A stretch of DNA of 64,000 nt from Rhizobiaceae bacterium (GTDB lineage Bacteria > Pseudomonadota > Alphaproteobacteria > Rhizobiales > Rhizobiaceae). Each line of letters starts with the position of its first letter. Position 1 is the stretch's first letter. A model generated the notes under the pieces. The model was not told where the DNA came from, did not search any database, and worked only from the letters and a program-made list of their open reading frames with translations. The stretch spans positions 62,001-126,000 of the forward strand of contig JAEPOG010000003.1 of NCBI GenBank assembly GCA_017643025.1. Direction: 5' to 3'. The position numbers were made by a program, and so were the translations under genes. This document shows, piece after piece, positions 26,547-37,588 of the stretch.

Positions 26547-26996
26547 ATGAATGTTCACGCACTGGGCGCCGGCACGGTCGAGTGGCTGGGTGTCACCTAC
26601 AGGACCATTCTCCGTCGCGAGGACAGCGAGGGGCGGATGTCGGTTGTCGACAGCGTTTCTCCCGTAGGATCAGGGCCGCCGCGCCATATTCACCACGCCG
26701 AAGACGAAACGTTCGTTGTCCTGTCGGGTGAATGCGAATTCTGGCTGGACGGCGAGACGTTCACAAAGGGGCCGGGCGAAGCGGTATTCGTTCCGCGGGG
26801 CCGGGAACACACCTTCCGCGTGATTGGAGATATCCCCTCGCGCCATCTGGTGATCCTGACGCCGGGCGGCTTCGAGGACTTCTTCGTCGAAATGGCGCGC
26901 GGCAAGTACGGAATTCCCGAGGATATGCCTGCGATCGAGGAATCGGCGAAGCGTCACAATCTGACCTTCACCGGTCCGCCGCTTGGCGCCGAATAA
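26547..26996 (+). CDS. Cupin domain protein
   Basis: A 149-residue single-domain cupin. Motif 1 is GPPRHIHHAEDETFVVLSGE (metal ligands His47, His49 and a glutamate), and motif 2 includes PGEAVFVPRGREHTFR. It is probably a metal-binding enzyme or sensor of small metabolites. It begins a three-gene run with a HAHLNL membrane protein and a GST-like protein, opposite a LysR regulator, so it probably belongs to a small inducible catabolic or detoxification unit. Confidence 0.8.
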   Translation: MNVHALGAGTVEWLGVTYRTILRREDSEGRMSVVDSVSPVGSGPPRHIHHAEDETFVVLSGECEFWLDGETFTKGPGEAVFVPRGREHTFRVIGDIPSRHLVILTPGGFEDFFVEMARGKYGIPEDMPAIEESAKRHNLTFTGPPLGAE

Positions 26997-27019
26997 CCAG
27001 CTCGAGAGGGGAGAAACTC

Positions 27020-27418
27020 ATGCGCGGCGTATCATTCTGGTTTTTTGCCACCGCGACCATCTACGTAGCGATCGGCATGGTGTGGGGCATCGTCATGTCT
27101 GCAACGATGGACCACTCGCTGGCCCCGGCCCACGCCCATCTCAACCTGATCGGTTGGGTGACGATGGGCATGTTCGGGCTCTACTACCACAACGTGCCCG
27201 AAGCGGCCGAAACGCACCTGGCAAAGTTTCATTTCGGCGTTTCGACACTCGGTCTTCTGATGATCGTGCCGGGCATCGTCATGGCGCTTCGGCAGGAGGG
27301 CGAAACGCTTGCCAAAGCAGGCTCGGTGCTGACCGTTCTGTCGATGCTGATCTTCGTCTTCACCGTGTTTCGCAACCGCGGCAAGGCCGTAAGGGCCGCT
27401 GGGAGAAATCGAGAGTGA
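27020..27418 (+). CDS. Four-helix membrane protein with HAHLNLIGW motif (oxidase subunit I-like)
   Basis: About 132 residues with four hydrophobic helices. The second contains AHAHLNLIGWVTMGMFGLYY, reminiscent of the haem-ligating helix of haem-copper oxidase subunit I families, and similar small proteins are often labelled that way. A GAGGGGAGA site precedes the ATG. A clear paralogue is encoded at 56140-56520. Whether it binds haem is inference from the histidines. Confidence 0.6.
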   Translation: MRGVSFWFFATATIYVAIGMVWGIVMSATMDHSLAPAHAHLNLIGWVTMGMFGLYYHNVPEAAETHLAKFHFGVSTLGLLMIVPGIVMALRQEGETLAKAGSVLTVLSMLIFVFTVFRNRGKAVRAAGRNRE

Positions 27419-28212
27419 CATCAAAACCCGTGATTTATCACATTCCGGTCTGCCCGTTCTCGCAGCGGCTGGAGATATTGCTCAAGCTCAAGGGGTTCGA
27501 GGGTGCGGTCGAGTTCCGCGTGGTCGACATCACGAAGCCGCGCGACCCGGAACTGCTGCGCAAGACGCGCGGCACGACGGCGCTTCCGGTCCTGGAACTG
27601 CCGGATGGGCGCATCCTCAAGGAAAGCCTCGTCATTCTCGACTTTTTCGACGAGACCCTGGGCGACGGGCCGCTGCGCCGCGCCGACCCATACGAGCGTG
27701 CGGTGGAAAGACTGCTGATCGCTCGCGAAGGCGCATTCACCGCCGCCGGCTACATGTTTGTGATGAACCAGGGCGAGGCTGCGCGCGACGCGCATCGCGA
27801 CAAGCTGCTCGGCCTATATGCTGGCATCGACGACTTCCTGTGCGAACACAATCCGGATGGAACCTATCTGTTCGACGAGTTCGGGCTCGCCGAGGCGGTA
27901 TTCACGCCCATGTTCATGCGCTTCTGGTTCCTCGACTATTACGAGGAGTTCGACCTGCCGGCGGAAGCGAAGTTTGAGCGTGTCCGCCGCTGGCGCGATG
28001 CCTGTCTGGCGCACCCTGCCGCTCAGCAGGTCAGCATGGAAGAGATCGTGAAGGTCTATTACGACTACGCCTTCGGCGCCGGCAACGGCGCCCTGCTGGA
28101 TGGGCGCAAAAGGTCGAGTTTCGTCTTCGAGCCGCATTGGTCGAAACGGCCATGGCCGCCGCGCGGCAAGTTCGCCGGCCACGCGAGCGACGCGGAATTG
28201 GGGCTCGTCTAG
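27415..28212 (+). CDS. Glutathione S-transferase family protein
   Basis: About 265 residues starting at GTG 27415, which overlaps the preceding stop by four bases (GTGA). The N-terminal thioredoxin fold reads VIYHIPVCPFSQRLEILL with Cys13 as likely catalytic residue, and the cis-Pro region is TTALPVLELPDG. The helical C-terminal domain carries a tail unlike typical plant or bacterial GSTs. It is probably an omega-like or dehalogenase-like GST of the cupin operon. Its stop overlaps the convergent lipoprotein gene. Confidence 0.82.
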   Translation: MTSKPVIYHIPVCPFSQRLEILLKLKGFEGAVEFRVVDITKPRDPELLRKTRGTTALPVLELPDGRILKESLVILDFFDETLGDGPLRRADPYERAVERLLIAREGAFTAAGYMFVMNQGEAARDAHRDKLLGLYAGIDDFLCEHNPDGTYLFDEFGLAEAVFTPMFMRFWFLDYYEEFDLPAEAKFERVRRWRDACLAHPAAQQVSMEEIVKVYYDYAFGAGNGALLDGRKRSSFVFEPHWSKRPWPPRGKFAGHASDAELGLV

Positions 28213-28523
28213 ACCAATTCGAGTGACTGCACCGTGCCGTCCTGCCCGATGATGCAGACTGCCTGCGCGTTGCCCATGGTCAGGTTGACCTGGAAGGCGC
28301 CGCCCGGCGCTGGCAGGGAGCTGACAGGCAGCACGCCGCCGGAAACGTTGAACTTAGTCGCCGCTTCCGAAGCGCACAGCAGCTGCAGGTCGGCCGGTGC
28401 GGTCTCGCCGCTGCTGCGCACGGATCCGGCCTTCGGCTGTGCCGTCATCGAGCATCCGGCGAGCAGGACAGACAGAAGGACGGCCGCTACGGCGCCCTTC
28501 CTGTTGGCTTGAGAATACGTCAT
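28209..28523 (-). CDS. Putative lipoprotein
   Basis: A 104-residue protein with a lipobox, VLLAGC, giving an N-terminal lipidated Cys at about residue 24, followed by a small periplasmic domain with two further Cys (LLCASEA, AVCIIG). Function unknown. It overlaps the GST stop codon by four bases in convergent orientation. Confidence 0.65.
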   Translation of the reverse strand: MTYSQANRKGAVAAVLLSVLLAGCSMTAQPKAGSVRSSGETAPADLQLLCASEAATKFNVSGGVLPVSSLPAPGGAFQVNLTMGNAQAVCIIGQDGTVQSLELV

Positions 28524-28555
28524 GTCCCCTCCGTCCTTGCTTCCGTGCCGGCGCC

Positions 28556-29269
28556 CTAGACGCCCTTGTAAAGTGCCGCACCCTGCATCAGCACGATGAC
28601 CTTGGCGCCGACCTCCACCTGTTCGTAGAGGTGCTCGATCTCGTCATTGACCATTCGAATGCAGCCCGACGAGATGTTGAGCCCGATCGACCAGGGTTGG
28701 CTGGTGCCGTGGATACGGTAGATCGTGTCCTGCCCGTTTTCGTGCAGGTACATCGCCCTGGCGCCGAGCGGATTGTCGGGCCCGCCCGGCATGCCATCCT
28801 TCCATTTCGCGGCGTTGGGATCGCGCGCCACCATTTCGGGCGGCGGCGTCCATGTCGGCCATTCGGCCTTGCGCCCCACCTCCACGATGCCGGCCCAGCC
28901 GAAGCCGTCGCGCCCAACGCCGATACCGTAGCGGATCGCCTTGAAACCGGGCATGACCAGATAGAGGAAGTGCCGGTCGCCATCGATGATGATGGTTCCG
29001 GGCTTCTCCGCGGTGCGGAAATCGACGATCTGGCGCCTGAATTCCTCCGGCGTCTGCCCGTGCGCCTGGTAGTATTTCATCGCCTGCTGCGGATCATAGT
29101 CGACCCATTCGCGCTTGATCGGATCAAAGATCTGCGTCTCGAACATCTGCGCAAGGCCCGATGCTGCAAACAGGCCGACCGCGCCGGCCGCGACCGTCAC
29201 GCCAATCAGGGCGCGTTTTGCCCGAGCTCGAAGCTGCGCCACGGGGCGAACCGGTCTCACTTCATCCAT
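28556..29269 (-). CDS. L,D-transpeptidase (YkuD domain), membrane-anchored
   Basis: About 237 residues. A basic N-terminus and one hydrophobic signal-anchor (about 19-40) precede a YkuD domain with IHGTSQPWSIGLNISSGCIRM, which includes the catalytic His and Cys. It probably forms 3-3 cross-links or links outer-membrane proteins to peptidoglycan, as in other rhizobia. The start at 29269 overlaps the end of the upstream binding-protein gene by 13 bases, so the two are likely cotranscribed despite unrelated roles. Confidence 0.88.
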   Translation of the reverse strand: MDEVRPVRPVAQLRARAKRALIGVTVAAGAVGLFAASGLAQMFETQIFDPIKREWVDYDPQQAMKYYQAHGQTPEEFRRQIVDFRTAEKPGTIIIDGDRHFLYLVMPGFKAIRYGIGVGRDGFGWAGIVEVGRKAEWPTWTPPPEMVARDPNAAKWKDGMPGGPDNPLGARAMYLHENGQDTIYRIHGTSQPWSIGLNISSGCIRMVNDEIEHLYEQVEVGAKVIVLMQGAALYKGV

Positions 29270-30201
29270 TCGCTGATCCTGTCCTCGTTGGCGGCTATCC
29301 AGTCTGCCGCGGCCTGTTCCGCTGATTTGTGTTCGACCTGCACCGCGTAGCTCATCGCCGTGATGTCGGCGGGCTCGAATGCGATATTGGCGAGAAAGCG
29401 GGCAAAGGCCGGCGCGTCCTCGCTCAGCCGGGCCGAATAGCCGACATGGAAATGCGATACGTCCCAGGCCGTCTCGGCGCGCGACTTCTGCATCCAGTAG
29501 GGGTCGTCGGCGCGCTTGACGAGGTGCCAACGTTCCGGGTCGTAGGCGGGCTCTTCGAGCACCACGAGATCGTGCAGGTCGAAAATGTGGTGCGGGCTGT
29601 AGCAGAAGAAGACGACCGGGCTGCCGAACGACGCGGCAACGTCCACGGCCGCCATGGCGACCTGCTCCGGCAGCTCGAGCAGCGTCATGGTGCGCACATA
29701 ACCGTAGCTGCGGGCGCGGATCTGTTCGATCTCGGTCGACGACCATGTCGGCGCGCCGATCCAGATTTCGCCCTTGCCGTCGCGGTCGCTGTCGAACTTG
29801 ATCGCCACCTGCGGGTCGGCGAGTTCGGAGAGCGCCTTGATGCCCGTCATCTCCTGCGTTTGCCGCGTTACGCAGACATTCTGCGCCGCCGGCACGCCGT
29901 GCTCGCTGATGACGATCGAGCCTTCGGAGTTGAGCCGAGCCACTGCGTCGGTCAGGTTCGGAAACCAGACCTCGGGGTGAACATCGAGGTTGCCTTGCGC
30001 TATGTCGGCAAGCATCGTCATCGTGCCGCGCTGCCGCAATTCGGTTTCGACGCCCATGCGCTCGGCCGCGCGTGCGATAACGTGGGCAGTTACGTCGGCC
30101 GACGGCCATGACGGCATCCCGATGACCACCGGCTCGGCGGAGGCAACGGACACGCCTGCCGCCAGCATTGCGCCTGCAAGGATGCTTCGCGCGCTGTGCA
30201 T
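29257..30201 (-). CDS. ABC transporter substrate-binding protein, OpuAC/glycine-betaine type
   Basis: A 314-residue periplasmic binding protein with a signal peptide ending ASA. Tryptophans suited to a cation-pi cage are seen in GMPSWPSAD, HPEVWFPN and GAPTWSSTE. Ligands of the family are quaternary ammonium compounds or dimethylsulfoniopropionate-like molecules. No permease or ATPase gene is adjacent, so it is an orphan that must share a transporter encoded elsewhere. It is divergent from the MTHFR/demethylase genes, which suggests its ligand may be a methylated substrate. Confidence 0.85.
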   Translation of the reverse strand: MHSARSILAGAMLAAGVSVASAEPVVIGMPSWPSADVTAHVIARAAERMGVETELRQRGTMTMLADIAQGNLDVHPEVWFPNLTDAVARLNSEGSIVISEHGVPAAQNVCVTRQTQEMTGIKALSELADPQVAIKFDSDRDGKGEIWIGAPTWSSTEIEQIRARSYGYVRTMTLLELPEQVAMAAVDVAASFGSPVVFFCYSPHHIFDLHDLVVLEEPAYDPERWHLVKRADDPYWMQKSRAETAWDVSHFHVGYSARLSEDAPAFARFLANIAFEPADITAMSYAVQVEHKSAEQAAADWIAANEDRISEWMK

Positions 30202-30325
30202 CGGCTTCGACCCTTCTCGTTCGTGTCGCCCGCGACCGGCGATCTGCCGAGTGCACGCATGTGGTGCTAGTTTAGTAACCGCATTCCGCTACGGCAAGCG
30301 CGCCGGGAACGCCGTCATTGCACGA

Positions 30326-30333
30326 TGTATACA
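30326..30333. promoter_or_regulatory. Putative GntR-type operator, copy 1
   Basis: TGTATACA palindrome in the context CACGATGTATACAG, 125 bases upstream of the binding-protein gene. It shares its CAC...TGTATACAG context with copy 2. FadR/VanR-type GntR regulators bind cores such as TTGTATACAA. Confidence 0.45.
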
Positions 30334-30414
30334 GAATTTTCCCGACGGCTACGGCAACGAGCGGGCGACTCCACCGCGCGGCGGCGACCATGCCGCAGCC
30401 GCGGGTCGCGTCGC

Positions 30415-30428
30415 AAATGACGTCATTT
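30415..30428. repeat. 14-bp perfect palindrome in the divergent promoter
   Basis: AAATGACGTCATTT, self-complementary, in the middle of the 390-base gap 30202-30591 between the binding-protein and MTHFR genes. The rest of that gap holds the two TGTATACA sites and a candidate promoter; I see no gene in it. Confidence 0.4.
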
Positions 30429-30521
30429 CGCGCCGGAATTCTGCGGTTGCAGCCTTCTAGGACGAACTAAGGTGGGTCGAATAAGCGGCATTCCCGAAGG
30501 GTTCGCTCGCTGGGAGCGGGA

Positions 30522-30557
30522 TTGACTTCTGGCCTGCGGGCGTACACATTGTATACA
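30522..30557 (+). promoter_or_regulatory. Candidate promoter and GntR-type operator (copy 2) of the MTHFR-demethylase operon
   Basis: A TTGACT box at 30522-30527 and, 17 bases later, a weak CACATT (30545-30550) suggest a sigma-70-like promoter. The palindrome TGTATACA (30550-30557) overlaps the expected transcription start, an ideal place for repression, 35 bases upstream of the MTHFR ATG. Confidence 0.45.
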
Positions 30558-30591
30558 GGACGTGGTCTCGGCCCGGCGTGGGAGGATATTT

Positions 30592-32941
<2,350 letters not shown>

Positions 32942-32950
32942 CGCACATGT

Positions 32951-32972
32951 GCCGGCCCGGATGTGGGCCGGC
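32951..32972. terminator. Stem-loop between convergent genes
   Basis: GCCGGCCC and GGGCCGGC (8 bp) around a six-base loop, ten bases after the demethylase stop and 17 before the end of the convergent monooxygenase gene. There is no U-run, so it is only a possible bidirectional terminator. Confidence 0.45.
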
Positions 32973-32988
32973 GCACCATGCTTCGAAA

Positions 32989-34281
32989 CTACGCCGCCTC
33001 GAACACCGCCCGCGCGCCGGGCGCGATGGTCGGGGCGGCGTTGTTCAGCTTCTCCATGGCGAAGCCGGCGGCCGCCTTGTAGCGGGCCATGAACTCGGCC
33101 CGCTCGGCCGGGCTGACAACGGTGTCGATATCGTCGAACTCGCCGCCGCAGCGCTCGTCCACCAGATTGAGTAGGCCGAACGGCCCCGCGCCGCGATTAC
33201 GCAGCACGAGCTGCGAAATCTCCTTGCACAGCAACGCGTCGTAGCGCGCCAGCGCCTGCCGACCGATGCCCCGCTCGACCATGCACGCGCCGAGCACGCG
33301 CGCGTCCACGATCGCCTGGCTCGCCCCGTTGGAGCCGGTCGGATACATCACATGCGCGGCGTCGCCCAGCAGCGCGACATTGCCGTCCTGCCATGTCGGC
33401 ACCGGGTCGCGGTCGATCATCGGATATTCGTAGATGCGCTCCGCGCCCTTCAACAGCGCCGGCACGTCGAGCCAGTCATACGTCCAGCCCTCGAAATGGT
33501 GCAGGAATTCGCCGAGTTCCACCTGCCGGTTCCAGTCGCCGCTGGTCCACCCGGAGGAATTGTCGACGGTAACCTCGGCGATCCAGTTGATGGTGGCGAT
33601 GCCCGTTTCCGGGTCTGGCGCCGAGATCGGGTAGAACACGAAGCGGTGCTTGTGCGTGCCGAAGCCGACGAATGACGCGCCGGAACGGATAGGCACGCCG
33701 GGGCTCGTGCCGCGCCACATGATCGCGCCGCCCCACTGGATGCCCGGCTGGTCGGGGTGCATCTGCGCCCGCACCGCCGAATGCAGCCCGTCCGCGCCGA
33801 TCAGCAGCGTGCCTTCGACTTCGGATGTCGAGCCATCTGTATGGCGGATGGTCGCTGCCACGCCATCGCCCGTATTGCGGTAGCCCGTCACCCGCTGGCC
33901 GGGCCGCACCGCGTCCGCGCCTAGCCGCTCCACGACATGGCGATAGAGCAGCATCTGCAACTCGCCGCGATGCACGGCGTATTGCGGCCATTGGTAGCCC
34001 GCCTCGAGCCCGCGCGGCTCCGAATAGATGTCCTTGCCGTTTAGCCCCACCAGCGCCCACTCGCGCGCCGGCAGGCCGATCGTGCCCAATTCAGTGTCGG
34101 AGATGCCGAGATCGTTGAGTTCGCGCACCGCGTTTGGCTGCAGGTTGATGCCGACGCCGAGCGGCTTCAGCTCGCCGACCGCCTCGTACACGACGCACGG
34201 CACGCCGATCTGGTGCAGCGTCAGTGCTGTCGCCAGTCCGCCTATGCCGCCGCCGGCGATCAATACGAGTGGTGTTGGCAT
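32989..34281 (-). CDS. FAD-dependent monooxygenase (flavin-dependent oxidoreductase)
   Basis: A 430-residue group A flavoprotein hydroxylase. The Rossmann motif GGGIGGLATALTL is at the N-terminus, GADGLHSAVR at about 165 and the second FAD motif VALLGDAAHVMYPTGSNGASQA near 310. It resembles salicylate hydroxylase/PhzS-type enzymes that hydroxylate aromatic rings with NAD(P)H and oxygen. Being convergent with a LigM-like demethylase, it may belong to aromatic catabolism, but a shared pathway is not shown. Confidence 0.88.
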   Translation of the reverse strand: MPTPLVLIAGGGIGGLATALTLHQIGVPCVVYEAVGELKPLGVGINLQPNAVRELNDLGISDTELGTIGLPAREWALVGLNGKDIYSEPRGLEAGYQWPQYAVHRGELQMLLYRHVVERLGADAVRPGQRVTGYRNTGDGVAATIRHTDGSTSEVEGTLLIGADGLHSAVRAQMHPDQPGIQWGGAIMWRGTSPGVPIRSGASFVGFGTHKHRFVFYPISAPDPETGIATINWIAEVTVDNSSGWTSGDWNRQVELGEFLHHFEGWTYDWLDVPALLKGAERIYEYPMIDRDPVPTWQDGNVALLGDAAHVMYPTGSNGASQAIVDARVLGACMVERGIGRQALARYDALLCKEISQLVLRNRGAGPFGLLNLVDERCGGEFDDIDTVVSPAERAEFMARYKAAAGFAMEKLNNAAPTIAPGARAVFEAA

Positions 34282-34356
34282 GCTTCAGTCCCCCGCTCAG
34301 ACGGCGGACTTATCGCATCATCGCGCAGCGGCAAAGCCTCGCTGGCGCGGTCCCTT

Positions 34357-35673
34357 TCAGCTTGCCGCGATATCGCGGGCTATCTCAGCCCGAATGCGCC
34401 GGCCGGGCGGGCCGGGCAGGGCCATTACGGCCTCGTAGAATTCGACGGAGGTTTCGCACAACCGGGGGTTTCCAGGATCCAGTTCGGCCAGCGACTGCAG
34501 TTCCTCGTCGGTGCCTCCGCGCTCCAGGTACAGCTCCCTCAGCGCCACCCAATCCTCATCTCTGGCCGCCGAAACGGGTCGCGGCCATCGTGAGGAGGCC
34601 CCAATCGCCCGGACGAGTGTCGTGGCGGCTTCGTCGAAGGCAATCCGGTAGAGCCGGTCGGGCTCGTCGATGGCCTCGGCACCGGCAATGGCAAATTCAG
34701 CGCATTTCCGGGGCGTCTCGCGGCTCTCTACTAACGACAGCAATGTGATTTGCGAGCGGAGCATCTGCAGCAGCGCGTCGTCCGGGGCCGCCAGCAGCCG
34801 TTCGGCGTTGTCGCGACGGACGCGCACCATGAGTTCGAACCCTCGCCGCGACGCCTGCTCCTGGGTAGCTCTACCCTCGATCACTCCCCCAATCTCGCCC
34901 ATGAAGCGGTCGTAGATGTCGGGAAGCTCTTCTTTCAACGCTTCGAAAATGTCGAAGCCCGCATCTTTTAACCCTTGCTCAAGCGCGGCGAGCGAGGCCG
35001 CATCCATCGGACGGGCCGGCTTGGCCGCAGGGAGTGGAGGCGCAACGGTGGGCTTTGCCGGGTTGCGGCTGGCCGTGCGCGGTTCGGCCGGCGCACTCGT
35101 GCCCGTGACCAGTCGGTACTGCTCCATCTCGCTCATCGAGAGGTAGCGGATGTCCGTGCTGTCATATCTGAGCGCCAGTTGCAGAAGCACGGGGTCCACG
35201 CCCATCTCGGACATGAACGCGATCACCTCGCCGGTGACCTGCTGCATGACCGACACCGCGTCGTCCGTCGCCAGGCCGTGCCCACCGACGAAGGACGAGC
35301 GATGGACCCCGATAGAGCCCGGTTCCGCCGACCGCTTGACGCCTCCCATGAAGGCCAGCGCACAGGCGGAAGCGCACTCCCGGCTGCGGACTTGCGCTGT
35401 ATTGAGGCCCAGAGTGCGGATGAGGCGCCCGAGCTCGATCGCCTTGGTTACCGAGCCGCCGGGAGAGTCGAAGACGACCGTCGATGCGCTGCTGCGTCGG
35501 AACGCGCTGACGAAACCGTCAAGGCTGTCTCTGGAAGCAAAATCGCCCTCGACCAGCAGCACCGGTACGTCGCGGTCGAGCGTCGTGGTGTGGAACCTGA
35601 GGTCCGCAAGCGCACCGCCTGGACAGGCCAGGACGGCCATGAGCGTCAAGGCTATCCAGCGAGGATTGAGCAT
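34357..35673 (-). CDS. Exported ClpP/crotonase-fold protein (COG3904-like)
   Basis: About 438 residues. A signal peptide (to about 24) is followed by a ClpP-like domain with FDSPGGSV (oxyanion segment, 69-75), a candidate nucleophile Ser102 in ECASACALAFMGG and His124 in SIGVHRSSF, matching the arrangement of COG3904 periplasmic proteins. The C-terminal half is helical and contains no known motif. It is possibly a periplasmic serine protease. The start at 35673 is backed by AAGGGGGG. Confidence 0.75.
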   Translation of the reverse strand: MLNPRWIALTLMAVLACPGGALADLRFHTTTLDRDVPVLLVEGDFASRDSLDGFVSAFRRSSASTVVFDSPGGSVTKAIELGRLIRTLGLNTAQVRSRECASACALAFMGGVKRSAEPGSIGVHRSSFVGGHGLATDDAVSVMQQVTGEVIAFMSEMGVDPVLLQLALRYDSTDIRYLSMSEMEQYRLVTGTSAPAEPRTASRNPAKPTVAPPLPAAKPARPMDAASLAALEQGLKDAGFDIFEALKEELPDIYDRFMGEIGGVIEGRATQEQASRRGFELMVRVRRDNAERLLAAPDDALLQMLRSQITLLSLVESRETPRKCAEFAIAGAEAIDEPDRLYRIAFDEAATTLVRAIGASSRWPRPVSAARDEDWVALRELYLERGGTDEELQSLAELDPGNPRLCETSVEFYEAVMALPGPPGRRIRAEIARDIAAS

Positions 35674-35816
35674 TGCGACCCCCCTTCGATCCAGTAAACG
35701 CGAACGGGGGCGTGAGAGCAACATGCGGGCGAAGCCTGTCGCCGACGGCCACAGCTAACGATCTGTTAACCATATCTCGCCTACCCACCGGGAAGCATTG
35801 TGGGAGACGGGTTCGC

Positions 35817-36050
35817 ATGAGTGGTGGGCGTGTGCCGCTGGATGAGAGGCACGAACTGGTTCGCAGCATTTCGATAGTCCTGGCACGTAAGAACGGCGCC
35901 CACGCCTCGGCCTACTGGCGCGGCATGGCCCGGCGCCTGCTGCGTTTGTCGATGGCCCTCGGCGCCAGCCGCGAAGCCGCGGAAGCCGAACTCCACCGCC
36001 TGCTCGACAAGGTTCTCCGCGAGATCACGCAAAGGCAGCTGGCTGCGTAG
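35817..36050 (+). CDS. Small DUF6074-like protein
   Basis: A 77-residue cytosolic protein, helical and basic (VRSISIVLARKNGAHASAYWRGMARRLL), similar in size and plan to DUF6074 proteins of Rhizobiales. The ATG at 35817 has GGGAG upstream. Function unknown. Confidence 0.5.
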   Translation: MSGGRVPLDERHELVRSISIVLARKNGAHASAYWRGMARRLLRLSMALGASREAAEAELHRLLDKVLREITQRQLAA

Positions 36051-36146
36051 TAGGCTCTTGCCCTGCTGCGCTTCGCACTTGCCGCCCGGCTTTCGCATGC
36101 CTGCCGTAGCCGTGAGCGAAACGATCTGGCGTGAGACATAAGATTC

Positions 36147-36236
36147 TGGCGGTGAGAGAGGGATTCGAACCCTCGATACGGTTTCCCGTATACACGCGTT
36201 CCAGGCGTGCGCCTTCAACCACTCGGCCACCTCACC
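36147..36236 (-). tRNA. tRNA-Ser (anticodon GGA)
   Basis: A 90-nt class II tRNA on the minus strand. The acceptor stem is GGTGAGG/TCTCACC, the anticodon stem CACGC/GCGTG encloses loop CTGGAAC (anticodon GGA), the long variable arm is TACGG/CCGTA, the T loop is GGTTCGAATCC and the CCA is encoded. It reads TCC/TCT codons. The following 36240-36510 shows no gene. Confidence 0.95.
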
Positions 36237-36510
36237 GCGGGCACCTGGGCATCACCATGGCGCGCGGCTCATCTAGTCGATATGGCGCGCCCTGCCAAGC
36301 CCGCAGCCGACTTTCATTCCCGCCGGCCGCGCCCGCCGGAACCTGCACGGCCGCAGGCCAGCCGCTCACATTTGCGTGCGGCGATTGCGCTTCCGCGTCC
36401 TTCGCCCTATCTGTCTGGCCGGGTTGACGTTTCGGCAGCTTTGGCCGGATCCGCCGGCGGGCGGATGAAGGCGGCAAATGCCTGCTCCGAAATCGCATTC
36501 CGGGAGTGCC

Positions 36511-36834
36511 ATGTTCCGCTTCGTCTTTCGTTTGCTTGCCACATTCGCCCTGGCCATAGCCGTGGTCATGGCCGTGCTTGACGCGACGCGGTCGATTGCG
36601 GCCGACGCGGCGGTGCTCACCCCGCTGTCGGAAAGCTGGCGCGCAGTGTCGCCCGAGACGTTCAATGCGGCCGAGGCGGCGGTCAGCGAGGTCGTGGCGC
36701 CCTATTTGTGGGACCCGGTCGTGCTGACGCTTCTCTCCGCACCGGGCTTTGCCGTGTTTCTGGTGCTGGCATTTCTGTTCTACCTTGTCGGGCGCCGGCC
36801 GGAACGCCGCGCCGGCCGCTTCGCATCCATTTAG
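36511..36834 (+). CDS. Hypothetical membrane protein with two helices
   Basis: About 107 residues with transmembrane segments at about 5-25 and 70-93, a periplasmic linker rich in Ala/Glu and a basic C-terminus (RRPERRAGR). GGAG precedes the ATG at 36511. It is upstream of and close to msrA (14 bases), so probably cotranscribed. No family recognised. Confidence 0.6.
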   Translation: MFRFVFRLLATFALAIAVVMAVLDATRSIAADAAVLTPLSESWRAVSPETFNAAEAAVSEVVAPYLWDPVVLTLLSAPGFAVFLVLAFLFYLVGRRPERRAGRFASI

Positions 36835-36848
36835 GGAAGGGAGCCCAG

Positions 36849-37517
36849 ATGTTTTTCCTCGGCGATCTCATAAACAAGAAGACCAGCATGCCGGCGCCGT
36901 CGGACGCGCTGCCCGGCCGCGCCGAACCGATCCCCACCTCGACGCGCCATTTTGTCTCCAAACATCCGATCCATGGACCCTATCCGGACGGTTTGGAAAC
37001 GGTGATGTTCGGCATGGGCTGTTTCTGGGGCGCCGAGCGTCTGTTCTGGCAGACCGAGGGCGTATGGGTCACCGCGGTCGGTTATGCCGGCGGCTATACG
37101 CCGAACCCGACCTATCAGGAGACCTGCACCGGCCTCACTGGCCATGCCGAGGTGGTGCTGGTCGTTTACGACCCGAAGCAGGTTACCTTCTCGGAGCTGC
37201 TGGCGATTTTCTGGGAGAGCCACGACCCCACCCAGGGCATGCGCCAGGGCAACGATGTCGGCACCACCTATCGCTCGGCCATCTACACCACCAGCGACGC
37301 CCAGCATCAGGCGGCTCTCGCATCGCGAGACGCCTATCAGGCGGCGCTTGGCAAGGCTGCGCGCGGCAGGATCACCACCGAGATACGCGAGGCGCCGGAG
37401 TTCTATTTCGCCGAGGCCGAGCACCAGCAATACTTGGCCAAGAACCCCTACGGCTATTGCGGCTTGCAGGGCACCGGCGTTTCTTGCCCGCTGCCTGCGG
37501 CTGCCTCGGTGTCGTGA
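36849..37517 (+). CDS. msrA: Peptide-methionine (S)-S-oxide reductase
   Basis: About 222 residues. MsrA repairs methionine-S-sulfoxide in proteins using thioredoxin. The catalytic motif [13 protein letters not shown] has the nucleophilic Cys58, followed by VGYAGG, THAEVV-like [13 protein letters not shown], and a C-terminal resolving Cys region ([13 protein letters not shown]). The start follows GGAAGGGAG. Confidence 0.95.
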   Translation: MFFLGDLINKKTSMPAPSDALPGRAEPIPTSTRHFVSKHPIHGPYPDGLETVMFGMGCFWGAERLFWQTEGVWVTAVGYAGGYTPNPTYQETCTGLTGHAEVVLVVYDPKQVTFSELLAIFWESHDPTQGMRQGNDVGTTYRSAIYTTSDAQHQAALASRDAYQAALGKAARGRITTEIREAPEFYFAEAEHQQYLAKNPYGYCGLQGTGVSCPLPAAASVS

Positions 37518-37588
37518 GTTTACGTTTTTGTCCGGAAGGTCAAAAATACGCGTGAAATTTATTTGCCCTCGTGCAAGAGTGAGGTGAA

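Noticed and set aside
28556-30256. Single 566-codon reading joining the L,D-transpeptidase to upstream sequence
   Set aside because: The upstream half is the wrong frame of the betaine-type binding-protein gene; the true transpeptidase starts at 29269 with its own signal anchor.
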